Assembly (NCBI RefSeq): GCF_000182925.2 | Contig: NC_026505.1 | Coordinates: forward strand, 4,278,001 to 4,342,000 | Length of the DNA stretch: 64,000 bases | Source of the DNA: Neurospora crassa OR74A | Lineage: Eukaryota; Ascomycota; Sordariomycetes; Sordariales; Sordariaceae | Direction: 5' to 3' | Part shown: positions 35,955 to 47,695 of the stretch, piece after piece | Numbering within the stretch: the stretch's first letter is position 1 | Layout: each line of letters opens with the position of its first letter | Made by a program: the position numbers and the translations under genes | The notes under the pieces: generated by a model | Told to the model about the DNA's origin: nothing | The model's input: only the letters and a program-made list of their open reading frames with translations | The model's database searches: none

Positions 35955-38274
35955 ATGGGTCTCCTCTGGTGCGCTGTGATGGCCATGGCCGTTGCGCTGG
36001 CCTTTGCGCATCCCCAACAACCTTCCACATACCATCCAGACGATGTCACCTATCCCGGCTCTGTAACTGTTTTCACTGTTCCTGCCGCTTTCCCAACTTC
36101 AGTGTTCTCAAGCTACTATGGTGAGAATGACATGATGAATGCCTTATCCCGATGACCAAGAGCATTCTCTAACTCTTATATCCGCGTTTCAGTCAAGCCA
36201 GGTCCAACAAACCAGCCGCAACCCGTCTTATACGATCCTGTTCTGAATATCACATTCCCATTCAATCTTACGGACCCAAAGCACGTCCCGGATTCTAATG
36301 ATGACCCGGTGATCTTCCCTCAACCCATCGCTAATATCTCAGATGCCACTGGGGAAGCTATCGCGTCAGCAGCTGTCTCTGAAATTTCGCGAATCTTCAA
36401 GAGCAACAATGTCGGAGGATCGACTACATGCTCCAAGTGCATTGCCGCTCTGGCGGTGGGCCAGATGGTAGCAAGATTGGCTCCCACTCACTTTCCAAGC
36501 GGCATGGTGTCGCTATGTCACTCGCTCAAGTTCAGCACATACAGCAGTTGCGAACTTACATATGGTCCCAACGGTTCCGGCGCTTCGTGGGCACAGATAC
36601 TCGCAAAGGCCGATGTAGCGGGACTTGATGGAAAATACATCTGCTCGTATCTTCACAAGAATGTCTGCGAGTATCCCACTGTGACTTCCGCCAAGGCCGT
36701 ATTCCCCAAGCCCAAGCCTAAGAAGCCTGCTGAGCCTCGTCGGAGTGGGAAGAAGGTCAAGGTGTTACACCTATCAGATCTACATCTTGGTGAGGCGACC
36801 TGCTGAATCATTTTTAGGTCGGCCAATATGCTAACCACCTTTAGACCCTCGATACAGCGTCGGATCTGAAGCGAACTGCACATCTTACATGTGCTGTAGA
36901 TACTCTGAACCACCAGCAAACGGTACGGTCCCCGAGATCTCCGTGTCGGCTCCTCTCTTTGGCTACTACAAATGCGACTCCCCTTTCTACCTCGCCCTGG
37001 CCGCTCTGCAATCCATTGGTCCGTTGACGGGTACTTCCGCGAAGAACCCACCCGCCTTCTCACTCTACACAGGAGACCTGATCGCCCACGACGATGAAAA
37101 CCAGGCGTCGCGCGCCTACGTCGAGGCCACCGAAGTTGCCATCTGGGAGACTTTCAAGGCCTATATCGGCGGACCTATCTATACTGCTCTGGGGGTAAGT
37201 TCAACTCGTAACCGTTGAAATCCATTCTATTCTGAACCAGCATGAAACTCACCACCCAATGCCGTCTAGAACCACGACACAACCCCAGCCGACTACGAAG
37301 CCCCTCACGCCATCGACAACAATTCCACACTAGGCTCTCAATTCTCCTGGAACTACGCCCACGTCTCCTCCCTCTGGGCGCACTACAACTGGCTCCCCTC
37401 TTCTGTCGCCCAACAAGCCTCTACCCACTACGCCGCCTACGCCGTTTCCCCTCCCCACCACCCAAACCTGAAAATCATCACCCTCAACAGCGACCTCTAC
37501 TACCAGCACAACCCGTTCGCCCTTTTGAATGCCTCCAACCCCGACTACAGCGGCATGTTTTCTTGCCTGATCACCGAACTCCAAGCCGCCGAAGACGCCG
37601 GCCAGCGCGTTTGGATCGTGGCGCACATTCCTACCGGCTGGGACGGCGGGAGCGCTCTCCCAAATAGTGCGGATTACTTTTACCAGATTGTGGAAAGGTA
37701 CTCGCCGCATGTGATTGCGAATATCTTCTTTGGGCACTCGCATGAGGACCAGGCCACGATATACTACCGTAACAACGGCACGGCGCAAACTAGAGAAGAA
37801 GCGCTGGTGACGGGTTGGGTCGGCCCCAGTTTGACACCGCTGCAGAACTTGAATAGCGGGTATAGGATGTATGAGGTGGACACGGGCAGTTGGGAGGTTA
37901 TGGAGGCCTTCACGTTCTACAGTGATGTTGGGAGTTATACCAATCTTTCATCATCTGTTGACGGAGAAGGAAACGGAGGACAAGGAGAAGGACCGGTCTT
38001 CAAACTAGAGTACTCGACTCGTGCTACCTATGGGCCGGCGGTCAACTGGCCGAGCGACGCACCGCTTAATGCCACGTTCTGGCATGGGGTGACGGAGGCG
38101 ATGGAGCGGAACAGGACGCTTGCTGAGCTGTTTACGCAGTATCAGGGGAAGAGTAGCGCCAAGAGTAAGAAATGTGAGACGGAAGAATGCACGAAAGCGA
38201 AAATCTGCTATATGCGCAGTGGGAGCACGGCGCTGGGCAAGCAGTGCAAGCAAGGATATGGGAGTGTGCAGTAA
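35955..38274 (+). CDS. secreted acid sphingomyelinase-like phosphodiesterase
   Basis: A predicted secreted or vacuolar enzyme that splits sphingomyelin-type phosphodiesters to ceramide. Exons are 35955-36120, 36193-36789, 36845-37194 and 37270-38274, giving 705 aa. A signal peptide (MGLLWCAVMAMAVALAFA) starts it. A saposin-B domain with paired cysteines spans about residues 131-213 (CSKCIAALAVGQMV to YICSYLHKNVC). The calcineurin-like domain carries all metal motifs: LHLSDLHLDPRY, LYTGDLIAHD, GNHD (371-374), the histidine in VAHIPTGWD (H490) and GHSHED (H527, H529). Many N-x-S/T sites and cysteine pairs fit an extracellular protein. The tail has a short cysteine-rich segment (CETEECTKAKICY). 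Fungal substrates may be inositol-phospho-sphingolipids instead; that is inference. Confidence 0.93.
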
Positions 38275-39071
38275 GGCAGTGTCGGCTTTTTGTGGTGCGG
38301 CTGGGTAGCTAGAATGTTGTTTTGGGGGGAAGCAAGGTAATAATTAGGAGGCAGAACGAGTGATCTCAAAACGGGAAACAGAAGTCATTGGGTCTTTGTA
38401 AGGGGTGAAGCCAACGGTGAAGTACAAGTATGGTTGTTCAGTCTTGGCATCACAGTTGGTTTGTTTACTTACCCCTGATGTTCGCCCCACTCATATTCAG
38501 CAAGCCAGCCACGCTGAGGCACAACAGTTAGGTTCGCCGAAGAATGGAATATCGCACAAGCATGGCAGCGATGATCAGCGTGGATCGACTTAGTCGGAGT
38601 TGTTGAAATTTAGGACATTGATGACCACACATGGATTCTGTTAAAAGTAGGCTGAAAAGGAAACACAAGTCTATCATTTGATCATGAGCATAAAAACAGA
38701 GAGGTATAAGGAAACAGAATGCCACAACCAAGCCCAAAAGCCGCTGTTCCCAAACTTTGAACCCTTTCAAGCATAACTTCATTCAAAGGGACCCTTCGTG
38801 TCCAGCATTCACCAGCAGAAAGCCCCCCTTTGATGCACACGTTCAGGTTGATCCCTCATTTCACACAGCCAGTGTCAACTAAAAAAAAAATCGCCACGCC
38901 TGGCCAGTTCCAGTACCACCCCCTCACAGAAGTCCTTTTGATATCCGCCAGTTTTGAGCTTTTGTACACCGGTAAGAATACACCCCCATGAAGTTGTACA
39001 CTGAGTTTCGATTATCAGCAGTCAAGCCAACGATGCGTTGTCTGTACCTGATTGTAGGATGATGTCGTTGA
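38275..39071. other. intergenic between convergent genes
   Basis: 3' regions of the sphingomyelinase-like gene and gnn. An A-run lies near 38881. No gene is supported. Confidence 0.45.
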
Positions 39072-41560
39072 TTACGTCTCAAGGACATCTCTCTCCTCCT
39101 CCGTCGGAAGCGCAGGCGTCTCATGAGTTGGGAAGTCTTCCCCCTTCTCAAAAGCCACACCTGGTCCCTGATAGCTCGGTGGGGCGGTGGTCACGCTTGG
39201 CTGCGTCGGCAGCGGGCTCGGGGTCTTTTTCTCGGTAGTCGTCAGCGGCACGTCCCCTCCCTCTTCGTCAATCGTCAAGATTCTGCGTACCGAGTTCGTT
39301 CCGGTTGTGTTCGCTCTCAAGGGCTTCGGACTAAGCACCGACGGGTACTGGGTAACATAAGTTGGCGATCTTGCATCTTCGGACCCAAAGGGAAGTGCGC
39401 GAGCCGGGATCTCTTTACCCGCTGTCCCAATTGCCAATCCACCAAAAGCAGGACGCTCACCGAGCTTCTGCAACGTTTCTTGCTGGTGTATCGCCAGCTT
39501 CTCAAGCTGGACTGCGGGATTCTGCAATCATCATTTCTGTTAGCCAAACCACAAGGGTGTTAGAGGCTGCTGGATATTAGCAACTTCTTATGCATGCATG
39601 TATACATACCCATTCGGATTGCGCTGGTACGCCGGCGGCAGCAGGGAACTGCCGCTCATTCTCACCTCTCGAGGATCTCGGTCCTTGGATGGGCGCGGGG
39701 GTGACAGGAAGACTTGGACGGTCATCCTCGGTCGGGAAGTCAGTCACCCTAGAGCTCTTCCTAGATCTGCTCTGAGCGCGACCAGGACTGGTCGGTCTCG
39801 ACGTGGCCGCTGCCGAGCCCTTGCTTCCGGAGCGGCGGTGCTTCTGCAAAGCGTCGACATAGCGGTTGATTTCGGGTACATCATCCCACGCATTTCCTCT
39901 AGTTGTGAAAGAGGTCCAGGGGTTAGCACTTGCGGGAGTTGTCGGGGTGACAGCCTCGCTCTTCGGCTCAAGGGTGGGCGATGCTGTAGCTGACGCCACA
40001 GCGGACGGCGTCGCAGTTGACGCAGCCGAGAGCTTTCCCTGCTCAGGAGGTGGTTCCGGGAAAACCCTAGTGGGTTCGGGTGCTTGTTTCTCCCAGGGGA
40101 AGATCGGAGCGGGCTTTTGAGTGGGCGCCGCCTCGGGCACCTTGTACCACATATCCTTGGGCGGACTGGGATACCGGGCAGGTGGGACGAACTGTTGAGT
40201 GTTGGAGGACATCGTATAGTGCGTCTGTGGGAAGTTGGCAGCTTCTGGCTTGGAGCCAGCCGGAGGAGAGTGTCTTGAAGCATCCCAGGATGCTCCGTGA
40301 CTGGTGTAGGTGCTATGGGTATTCTGGCTCTGCGTCTGGTGGCTCTGCGTCTTATGGCTCTGGCTGGAAGGGAGTTGGAAAGAGACGTTGCGCTGTTGCT
40401 GTTGTTGCTGTTGTTGTTGTTCACCCTTTACGAACTTCTGGACAACGTCGGTAGTCTTGTTCGACTAGTGAGTTAAGTCAGTATATTGTTGATTGAAAGA
40501 TGGATCGTCTGGGAAGCAGTTCGGACACTCACGTTGCCGCGGTAGTGGCGATCATAAACAGCCCACCATCTACCGATCATCTCGTCGTAGGTGCTGCTCC
40601 CGGTGGTCTGGGTGCGACCCTGAACCCACGGTTTCTCTGAGCCAATGAAGTGAAGCAAATTGATGCTCGATTGAAAGTGTTTGTAGGCCGGGATGTACTG
40701 GTAGTGGGCGGAGGGCGTGACATTGTAGGTGAAGCTGAGGCGGTTATAGGTGTTCCTGAAATGCATGTTCAAGAGACCCTGATCGGCACCGTCAAAAGAA
40801 ATTCCCCTCTCAGCCATAGCCAACATGGCGTAGTAATCACCCATGTTGGGAGACAAGACCATGACACCAGTGTTGAACAGGTCGGGCCAACCGATATCGG
40901 GAGCGGCGGAGAAGGCGTGGGGAAGGTCGAAGAGTTCATCGGGAGCTCTGTAAGCTACAACGTCGGCATCGATATAGACGATCTTGCGGAACTGGGTCTG
41001 CTTCCAGAGGTTGATCTTGGTGAAGGCCGAGTGCAGATCAGGGCGGTTCATGAGGAACAGGTTAGCCGGTCGGTCATTTTGAATGGTTTCGACGGGAATG
41101 ACATAGTCATAAACGGTCTTGTCGGGAGTTAGCCATGCGTTTTGCTTGGAGATTGAAGTCGGACTGTGGTGGACAGGCTTACTTGGAGCTGTTCCACAAC
41201 CTCGTTGGAGATATTTTCGGGGGTGATCAAGATAGCGAGCTTCTTGTGGGTGCCGGAATCACGCAGCGAGTGCGCAAGAACCAGAGCACCGGGAAGGTAT
41301 GCGTCATTCAAGAGAAGCTATTCGAAAGGGGGATGTCAGCTGTTGCGATTCTTCGCGAAGAGTGTCTGGGTCTGGTTGCGGCAGGCGTACTGCAGGCAGA
41401 TACTGCCATTGGACAATGCAACAATACATAGAATTTCCAAGTACCGCCAGCCTTGTGACACAGACAATGCGCGGGGGAGGGGGGAAGAAGAGAAGAATGG
41501 GATCACAAAGAGGAGTAGACTTACACTAGCATAAACATCCTCTCCTTTGGTGATCGCCAT
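39072..41560 (-). CDS. gnn: glycogenin (GT8 family)
   Basis: A self-glucosylating primer for glycogen synthesis: it adds the first glucoses to its own tyrosine from UDP-glucose, then recruits glycogen synthase. Minus-strand exons are 41560-41525, 41317-41183, 41117-40533, 40464-39610 and 39521-39072, giving 686 aa. Residues 1-205 are the GT8 domain with YLPGALVLAHSLRD, the Mn-binding D-x-D motif D107-A-D109 (YIDADVV), NTGVMVLSPN and SFDGADQGLLNM. Y196 and Y198 in AHYQYIPAY match the two acceptor tyrosines I recall for N. crassa GNN. The C-terminal two-thirds is Pro/Ser/Thr-rich, with about ten glutamines near residue 270. A segment near residue 445 (WDDVPEINRYVDAL) resembles the glycogen-synthase-binding helix of animal glycogenins. 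The start gives MAITKGEDVYAS, as in the family. Confidence 0.95.
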
Positions 41561-43434
41561 CTTGACAATCACAAAATTCGAGTTGCGGCCGTTGGACTTT
41601 GAGGGCGGAAAATGGCCAAAAAGGAAAGCAAATGTTCAAAAGTCTGCTTGGTGCTTGCTTGGTACTTGCTGACGCTTGAGAAGAAGAGAAGGAGCAATCA
41701 CACAAATGTGGAGCGCACGCCAGGCGGTTTTATAAGTAAATGAACCTAACTTGGCGACAAGCCTGTGATCGATACGGACGGAAGATATCAGAATACCCGA
41801 CTACTTAGTGTACAAGCAGTGGACAGTCAGTCGAAGGAGGCTGCAGTGTGGCAAGGTCAAGAAGTTGCAAGGTTAATCTGGGAAGGCCGAGATGGTCGAA
41901 GAGGTAGGTGGGAGTAAGGCACAGACGAGAGAGCCCCAAGCATGATGATCTGACGACTGGGAGCTTGGATTCCACCTCCATCTCGTCTGGCTGGCTTGGT
42001 GGAAAGGCGGGAACTGTGGAAGTGGAAGCGCTGGGACGAGAAACTGAAGCAGGTACGTACACAGCCGTGCATTGCGCACTCGATGCCATCATCTGGCGGG
42101 GCAACATTGCTGCGAGGGGTAAGTACCTTGCCCAGCTACGCTGCGCAGACCCGGACCCTCTTCGGTGACTCCAGTCCCTCGGGTTAGGCCCCGGTCACGG
42201 TGCGCATTGCGATTGAGGATGAGAAGTGGACTCTTCGGCAACTGAACGAAGAGATGACTGGAGTCCCGTCACTGTTGCAAGGGTCTCTCCTTGGGCCTCT
42301 TCCTTTCTTTCTTCTTCCAACCACCCGGACGAGGACCTTGATACCACCTTCGCCTCTCTTTTCCCCCTGGCTTGTGATAGCGCAATGGCATTCCCTCGGT
42401 CGCTTCAACGCCATTGCATCCTGCTGTGGCCTCAATTGCATTCCAGTCACAGCGTGAGGGCTCCATTGAGAGCGGGCCCATTATTCTGGCAACAGTTGAA
42501 TGGAACAACGGCCGATATCGATGAAGATGACCCGGGCTGTAAACCTTTGGGCAAAAAAGACGATCACTCGGCTATGACTCCCCATCGATATCATATCTAT
42601 CAGCGAGAGCTCCCGATGCTCCGACAGGCTGTGGACCCTGAGCCTCACGGCATCAATGCATGTTGACCTGTGGCCCAAAGCAGCAAGGGCAACACAACGA
42701 CCTCCCATCTCGATATTGGCAGTCGTCAGCTCCTCCGTGAACAGGCCGCGGTTGGGCATCCTCGAGGATAGGAAGAACACAGTCCGACACAGTTGGATGC
42801 CAAGAGCCGTTGTGAATGTCTCGCTGCTGGTGATACATGGCGTTTGCATCCAGCATCTCTGAAAGGGAATTGGCTTGCATTATGCAGTATTACCCCATGG
42901 ATAGTCCTACAAATTCGTAGACTTCTCGCCCTTATTGATCAAATAACTTTCTTCATCACCATGAACACCTTCAGCATCTTGTTTTGCCAGTTTCAGACCG
43001 CTTCCGTCCTTCCACTACCACTCATAACCTAGCTTGCCCAGTGCCCAGTGAGGCGAAAACCGTCAAGATGCGAGCCTGCCTGATACCGCCCCCTCACCAT
43101 CTTTTTTTGTGATATATTATACAATGAGATACACTCATCGTCGTTACACGGGTCTGACAGATTGACAGGACGTTGATAACAGTTCTACTGTCTTGCCTCC
43201 ACTCGTTAAGGTCGACCATCGCTGACACTTAATTTGCCCTACGGTGTCGTACATGAGCTACCCCGCATCAATTCACATCTGATCCATCCCCGCACCACCT
43301 AGCCAGGGCTCATGTTGTGCCTGCCTAGCTCTCCCCGCAGCAGCTGTCATGATTGGGCACGACCTGTCAAGTGTCAACCCTTTAAGCAACCAATGAGCAG
43401 AATTCTGCTTTCGAAGGCGAAGTACTGTACAACG
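41561..43434. other. intergenic upstream of gnn
   Basis: Contains the gnn promoter. No gene is supported; frames up to 146 codons (42226-42666) lack family signal. Confidence 0.4.
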
Positions 43435-44022
43435 TCGGGCCATCCGTTTCTTTAGGTTCCTTAATAAAAAACAGGCATAGTCTGTAGGTAAGTACGATGT
43501 ATACCACAGTGTCTTTGCCCGCTTGAAATCTTATGCAAGACTGAGTGTGCTTTTGAATGTCTCCATCCTCCAGCGCTCTATGTGAGAAAAAAATACTGGT
43601 GGGAAAAGAGAGAGCTCCACAGAAACTGAATCAAATGACAGTAGGTACTCCGGGGGGGATGGTGGCACTTCTCCACACTCCTTTTTGCTGGCATAAAATG
43701 TACCGCAAAGATAAGTACCGCAAAGAATCAGGCCATCCGTTTTTAGGTTCCCTGGGAACCAGGTATAGTCTATAAGCATACTTACTGCGACATTCATGCT
43801 CTCCAGAAATTGTATGCAAGATGGTGATTTGAACATCCACACCCTCCAGCGCTCTGGAAAAGATAGATAGAAAAGATAGGGCAGAGGAAGGATCGAATTG
43901 ACAGTGTTCCGGGGTAGCAACACGTCTCCTCACTTTTTTTCCCGGGTTTACATGCACATATTCGGACAGTATACTTACAGATTGTGTTTGATTTCGTTAG
44001 AACCTAAGAACGGATGGCCCGA
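43435..44022. repeat. 588-bp repeat with inverted ends and diverged internal direct copies
   Basis: The left end (from 43435) reads tcgggccatccgttt, followed by ttaggttcc. The right end carries the inverted match (44000-44022, ending cggatggcccga). A second direct copy of the end motif starts at 43729. The unit of about 220-290 bp is repeated: the end motif, an ATAGTCT tract, CTCCAGCGCTCT and a T-rich CACTCC tract recur in the same order in both copies. There is no coding capacity. It looks like an old non-autonomous DNA element or a composite of nested copies; the family is unknown. No target duplication is obvious. Confidence 0.6.
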
Positions 44023-44765
44023 ATCTATACGATAGGGTTGCACTCAAGGGACCTCAAATACTTACTGTGGTATGTAGACAGCTTGCCTTCCAATTAGGAA
44101 CAGTTCTCTCTGTCCTATCTACTCATGCCCGATTCTTCCCTCGACGAGCTTCTTAGTGGTGGGTTGCAGACAATATTTGATTGATACCGCTGGGACTTGT
44201 AGCGTTAGATCCGAGCCTTACGAGGAAGAATAGTAGCCTAACCCGAAGCTTTCCCCCTTGATCCAGAACGAGGAGAAGCTCTAGAACCTTGACCAACTCA
44301 CTCTGCATGTCCAATTACAACGACGGCCTTTCTGAAATACGAATGAGATTCTGTCGTCTTCATTTTCTTTGCAAACAGCTCGTGTCAATATGGCTGAGCC
44401 ATCTTACTCGCAGCACAGTCTTCATCTCTTTCGATTTCAGTTCGCAACAAAGGCATCCAACAGGCCGACGAGCCATGGCTCTTCACTAACAATCAACAAC
44501 GATTCGCAAGGAGAGGGGAACGAAGATGACGGCGGATCACATTGTGGTTTTTCAAGGACACTTGGTGGCAGTTGCGAAGGCACCAGAGGCGAGTAGATGG
44601 TATTTAGACAAGCAGTAACACATGATAACCCATTACATCTCAGAACATATATATCAATGATCGTTAAAGTAGCCCAACGTGAGCATCGTCTCGCTCTTCG
44701 TTACTAGAACAAACAACAAATAGCTGTGCCCAAGCTCACCTTCATACACAAGACAAACCAAACAC
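44023..44765. other. intergenic downstream of CDF transporter gene
   Basis: This is the 3' region of the cation transporter. Nothing else is supported. Confidence 0.4.
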
Positions 44766-46265
44766 CTACAAGTCCTTCTTGTAAGCATGCTCCGGCTTAT
44801 GCGTAGTCTCGTAATCAACATGGACATACGCCCTCTCCACATCCGGCAAGCTCTCCAACTTCATCTGTAACTCCTCCGCGACATCATGCGTCTCCATCAG
44901 GCTTGCATCCGGGTCCATGACCACATCGACCTCCGCAATCAGCCTCGGGCCCGAGTGGTATGCCCTCACCGTATCGATCTGCTTGATCAAGGGCGAGTGC
45001 GTAACGCACACATAGGTAATCAGTTGCTGGATCTCGACGCTAGCCGTAACGCCCACCAATAACAAAAACTCGGTGAAGGCGGTGCGCAGCCAGATGGCCG
45101 TAATAATCACACTCAAGAAAATGGCGCCTGCCGGGTCGAGCCACCACACCAGCTTGGCGCCGCCGACCGAGGTGAGGATACCAAAGCCGTTGACGAGCAG
45201 ATCGTTGCGATGATCCTGCCAGAGGATGCGCACCTGGCTGTACTTGTCTTTCAGCGACCAGGTATACAAAAAGAGCGAGAACTTGGTGGCGAAGGCGACG
45301 CACACGGCGATAACCGAGGGCAGATGAAAATCCTTGGTACCCGCCTCCTTGTCGTGCTTCGCCAGGTCCTGCGCGCTGAAAGCAATGAGCACGACCGAGA
45401 CGGCCGTCATGATGAAGCAGAAGGTGATGTTGCCAACCGTCTCGAGCCGTGCCTTGCCCGAAGGGAAACGAGCAGGGTCAACCCGTTTCACGGCCCGGTT
45501 GGTCAGGATCAAAGTCACGTTGCTGAGCGGGTCGAAGATGGCGTCCGCCATGGTGGTGAAGAGCGAAAGCGAGCCCGAAGAAATGGCTGCGTAGAGTTGG
45601 AGCACCGTCAAAGTGACGTTGGCGACCAGCGAGCCCCAGACTGCAATCTGGAACTTCAGGTGATCATCTCCCTGCTCCTGGCGCGCCTCGGCGACATGCT
45701 CTTCCACGCTCTTGAGCATGCGCTCGATGGTCTCGTTCTGGGCCTCGTAGAAGCCCCGGACGCGGCGGGCTTGCAGAGCAGAGCGGCCGATGGACGGTTT
45801 CCACTTTGACCCGTGTCCGTGTCCCTTGGAGCTGGGCCCGGACTTCAAAGCCTCACCCATGCCCGTGCTGGCAGCGCCCGCGGAATCGGAGTCGGATCGA
45901 GCGGCATCGCGCTTCCTAGACGTGTTTGCCTTGATGGCTGCTAGCTCCGAGGGGGTCTTGTATCGCTGCGATAGTCCGTAGGGATCGTGCTCGGCGCTGA
46001 CGAGCGGGAGGCGACCGGTTCGCTGGCTCTCCACTTCGACGTCGCGGTGCCTGGTTACGCCGTGGTCGTCTCCATCCGTAGCTTCACACCCGGTACTACT
46101 GGCTGCTGCTTCAGACCCGCCCATCTGATGCTGATGATTATGGTGATGGTGGTGGTGTCGATGATGGGAATGTGTATGCGGGAGCGATATCGAGCTGGCC
46201 GACTGAGATTGGGTTCTGAAGGCGTGCGGGTGATGCGAAATGCTGTGCGAAAGATCGGGCTCCAT
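44766..46265 (-). CDS. cation diffusion facilitator, Mn-type
   Basis: A predicted proton-coupled metal exporter of an internal or plasma membrane. The gene is a single exon of 499 aa. The first 60 residues are very His-rich (a run of HHRHHHHHH type), a possible metal-binding sensor. Six membrane segments lie between about residues 205 and 410. The metal site in TM2 reads D241-A-I-F-D245 and that in TM5 D351-H-R-N-D355. The D-x3-D pair in both helices is the known signature of the Mn-transporting CDF branch; Zn-type members have H-x3-D. The cytosolic C-terminal domain (about 415-499) has the usual dimeric ferredoxin-like pattern (IDTVRAYHSGPRLIAEVDVV, then VERAYVHVDYE). Substrate is inferred from these motifs only. 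No introns are needed. Confidence 0.93.
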   Translation of the reverse strand: MEPDLSHSISHHPHAFRTQSQSASSISLPHTHSHHRHHHHHHNHQHQMGGSEAAASSTGCEATDGDDHGVTRHRDVEVESQRTGRLPLVSAEHDPYGLSQRYKTPSELAAIKANTSRKRDAARSDSDSAGAASTGMGEALKSGPSSKGHGHGSKWKPSIGRSALQARRVRGFYEAQNETIERMLKSVEEHVAEARQEQGDDHLKFQIAVWGSLVANVTLTVLQLYAAISSGSLSLFTTMADAIFDPLSNVTLILTNRAVKRVDPARFPSGKARLETVGNITFCFIMTAVSVVLIAFSAQDLAKHDKEAGTKDFHLPSVIAVCVAFATKFSLFLYTWSLKDKYSQVRILWQDHRNDLLVNGFGILTSVGGAKLVWWLDPAGAIFLSVIITAIWLRTAFTEFLLLVGVTASVEIQQLITYVCVTHSPLIKQIDTVRAYHSGPRLIAEVDVVMDPDASLMETHDVAEELQMKLESLPDVERAYVHVDYETTHKPEHAYKKDL

Positions 46266-47695
46266 GGTGAAGGTTAAGGTGCCGTCTCAACCAGATCGCA
46301 ACCTACTAAACTCGAAAAAGGTTTCGGTTGGTACGTGGGGTGTTGGTGGGAGGACGTAGGACGCGCGGTATTTACAAGTGAAGGGCACCGAATTGCATGA
46401 AAGGATGCATGGGGTAACATATACGTCTAGGATAAAGGGCTGAACCTCCGAAGGTCGTATGAGACGGCGGTCAATCGATAACCGTAAGTGGATAGGAGGC
46501 CACAACGAAGTCTTGTTGAGCTTGCCAAGTCGCGGAAGTGGAAGTCGCGCTGATTTCTCAAGGGAAGTTTTGTCGACATGGATCCAATAGAGGTAAGTAA
46601 TTCTTGTTGGTTACAGGGGAGGCGGGGCCCTGCACGGGGGGCTGAGTCCATTGGAAAGTCGCCGGCCGATCAACAATTGACCGATGAGAGGTTGGTTGGG
46701 TGAGGCCGCCCGGGAAAGAAAACAAAGAAAGCCGGCTGTGTTGATTGATCACAACAACCAACGGGAGGTAGATTAGCAAGGTAGTGAATCGCTCTGTTAG
46801 ATGGCGCTCAAGGCGCGATCGGAAGCGAAGACAAGTTCTCCTGAACCATTCGTTTCCACACGTTGCATCTTCCATGCCTGGAGGTGATTCCTGTGTACGT
46901 ATAATCCACTCGCGTTGCCCTGCATGCGAGCGACATTTCCATATCAGAGGGGCATCGGCATGGCGGTTTGCCTGGACAACGGGGCTGGCCTGGGGGGTTC
47001 AGATAGCTGGTACGCCGTCATCGTGTTTCCTTGTGTTCCCGTATCGGGTTGGTCAATTCGACACTTTTGACTCGTTGTCCTCATGCTGGAAGGGTAGGTG
47101 CCAGATCCCATCAGCATCGTAGTTGATGGGAAAGCGCAGATGCAAATCTGTGTGTGTAAGTATGGGCTTGGAGTCTGGAAAAGAGGGTCGTCATCTTGAC
47201 TGGATGATCTGATAACGGTTATGGTGGACATCATCAGGGTTCAGGGCAGTAACCAAGAAGCCACCACCCACACCGGAGTGGACAGCAACTCGAACTGCCA
47301 AGGTCGGATTCGAAAGGATCGCAAAAAGGGAGGCAAAGGGGAAAGTCAAAATGGGCTCTACACATACTTATAGGGCTAATGCTCAAGCTGAATGGCAAGC
47401 CCAGTTCAAACTCGGGGTTAATCGGAAGCGTTACGACCTGTTTCAAGATCTTCAAGCCGAGGCGATCCCGATGTTAGCTGGCTGGCGGGGTGTACACTAG
47501 AAGTGCCCGATGTTGTGCTTGTAACGGCGGGCCAAGAGCACTTCTCCAACACCACAAAATGGACCATCTATCATCGCGAGTTGTAGGATAGATATAGTAG
47601 ATGATTCTAACCAACTTGATGCTATGTAGTTTCCAGGAGCCTGGAGTCAAGCAGTCCATATTGTCTTTGTCCTATATACTCTTACAAGCTCCATT
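46266..47695. other. intergenic, CDF gene to lipase gene
   Basis: CDF promoter and 3' region of the lipase gene. No gene, RNA or repeat is supported. Confidence 0.4.
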
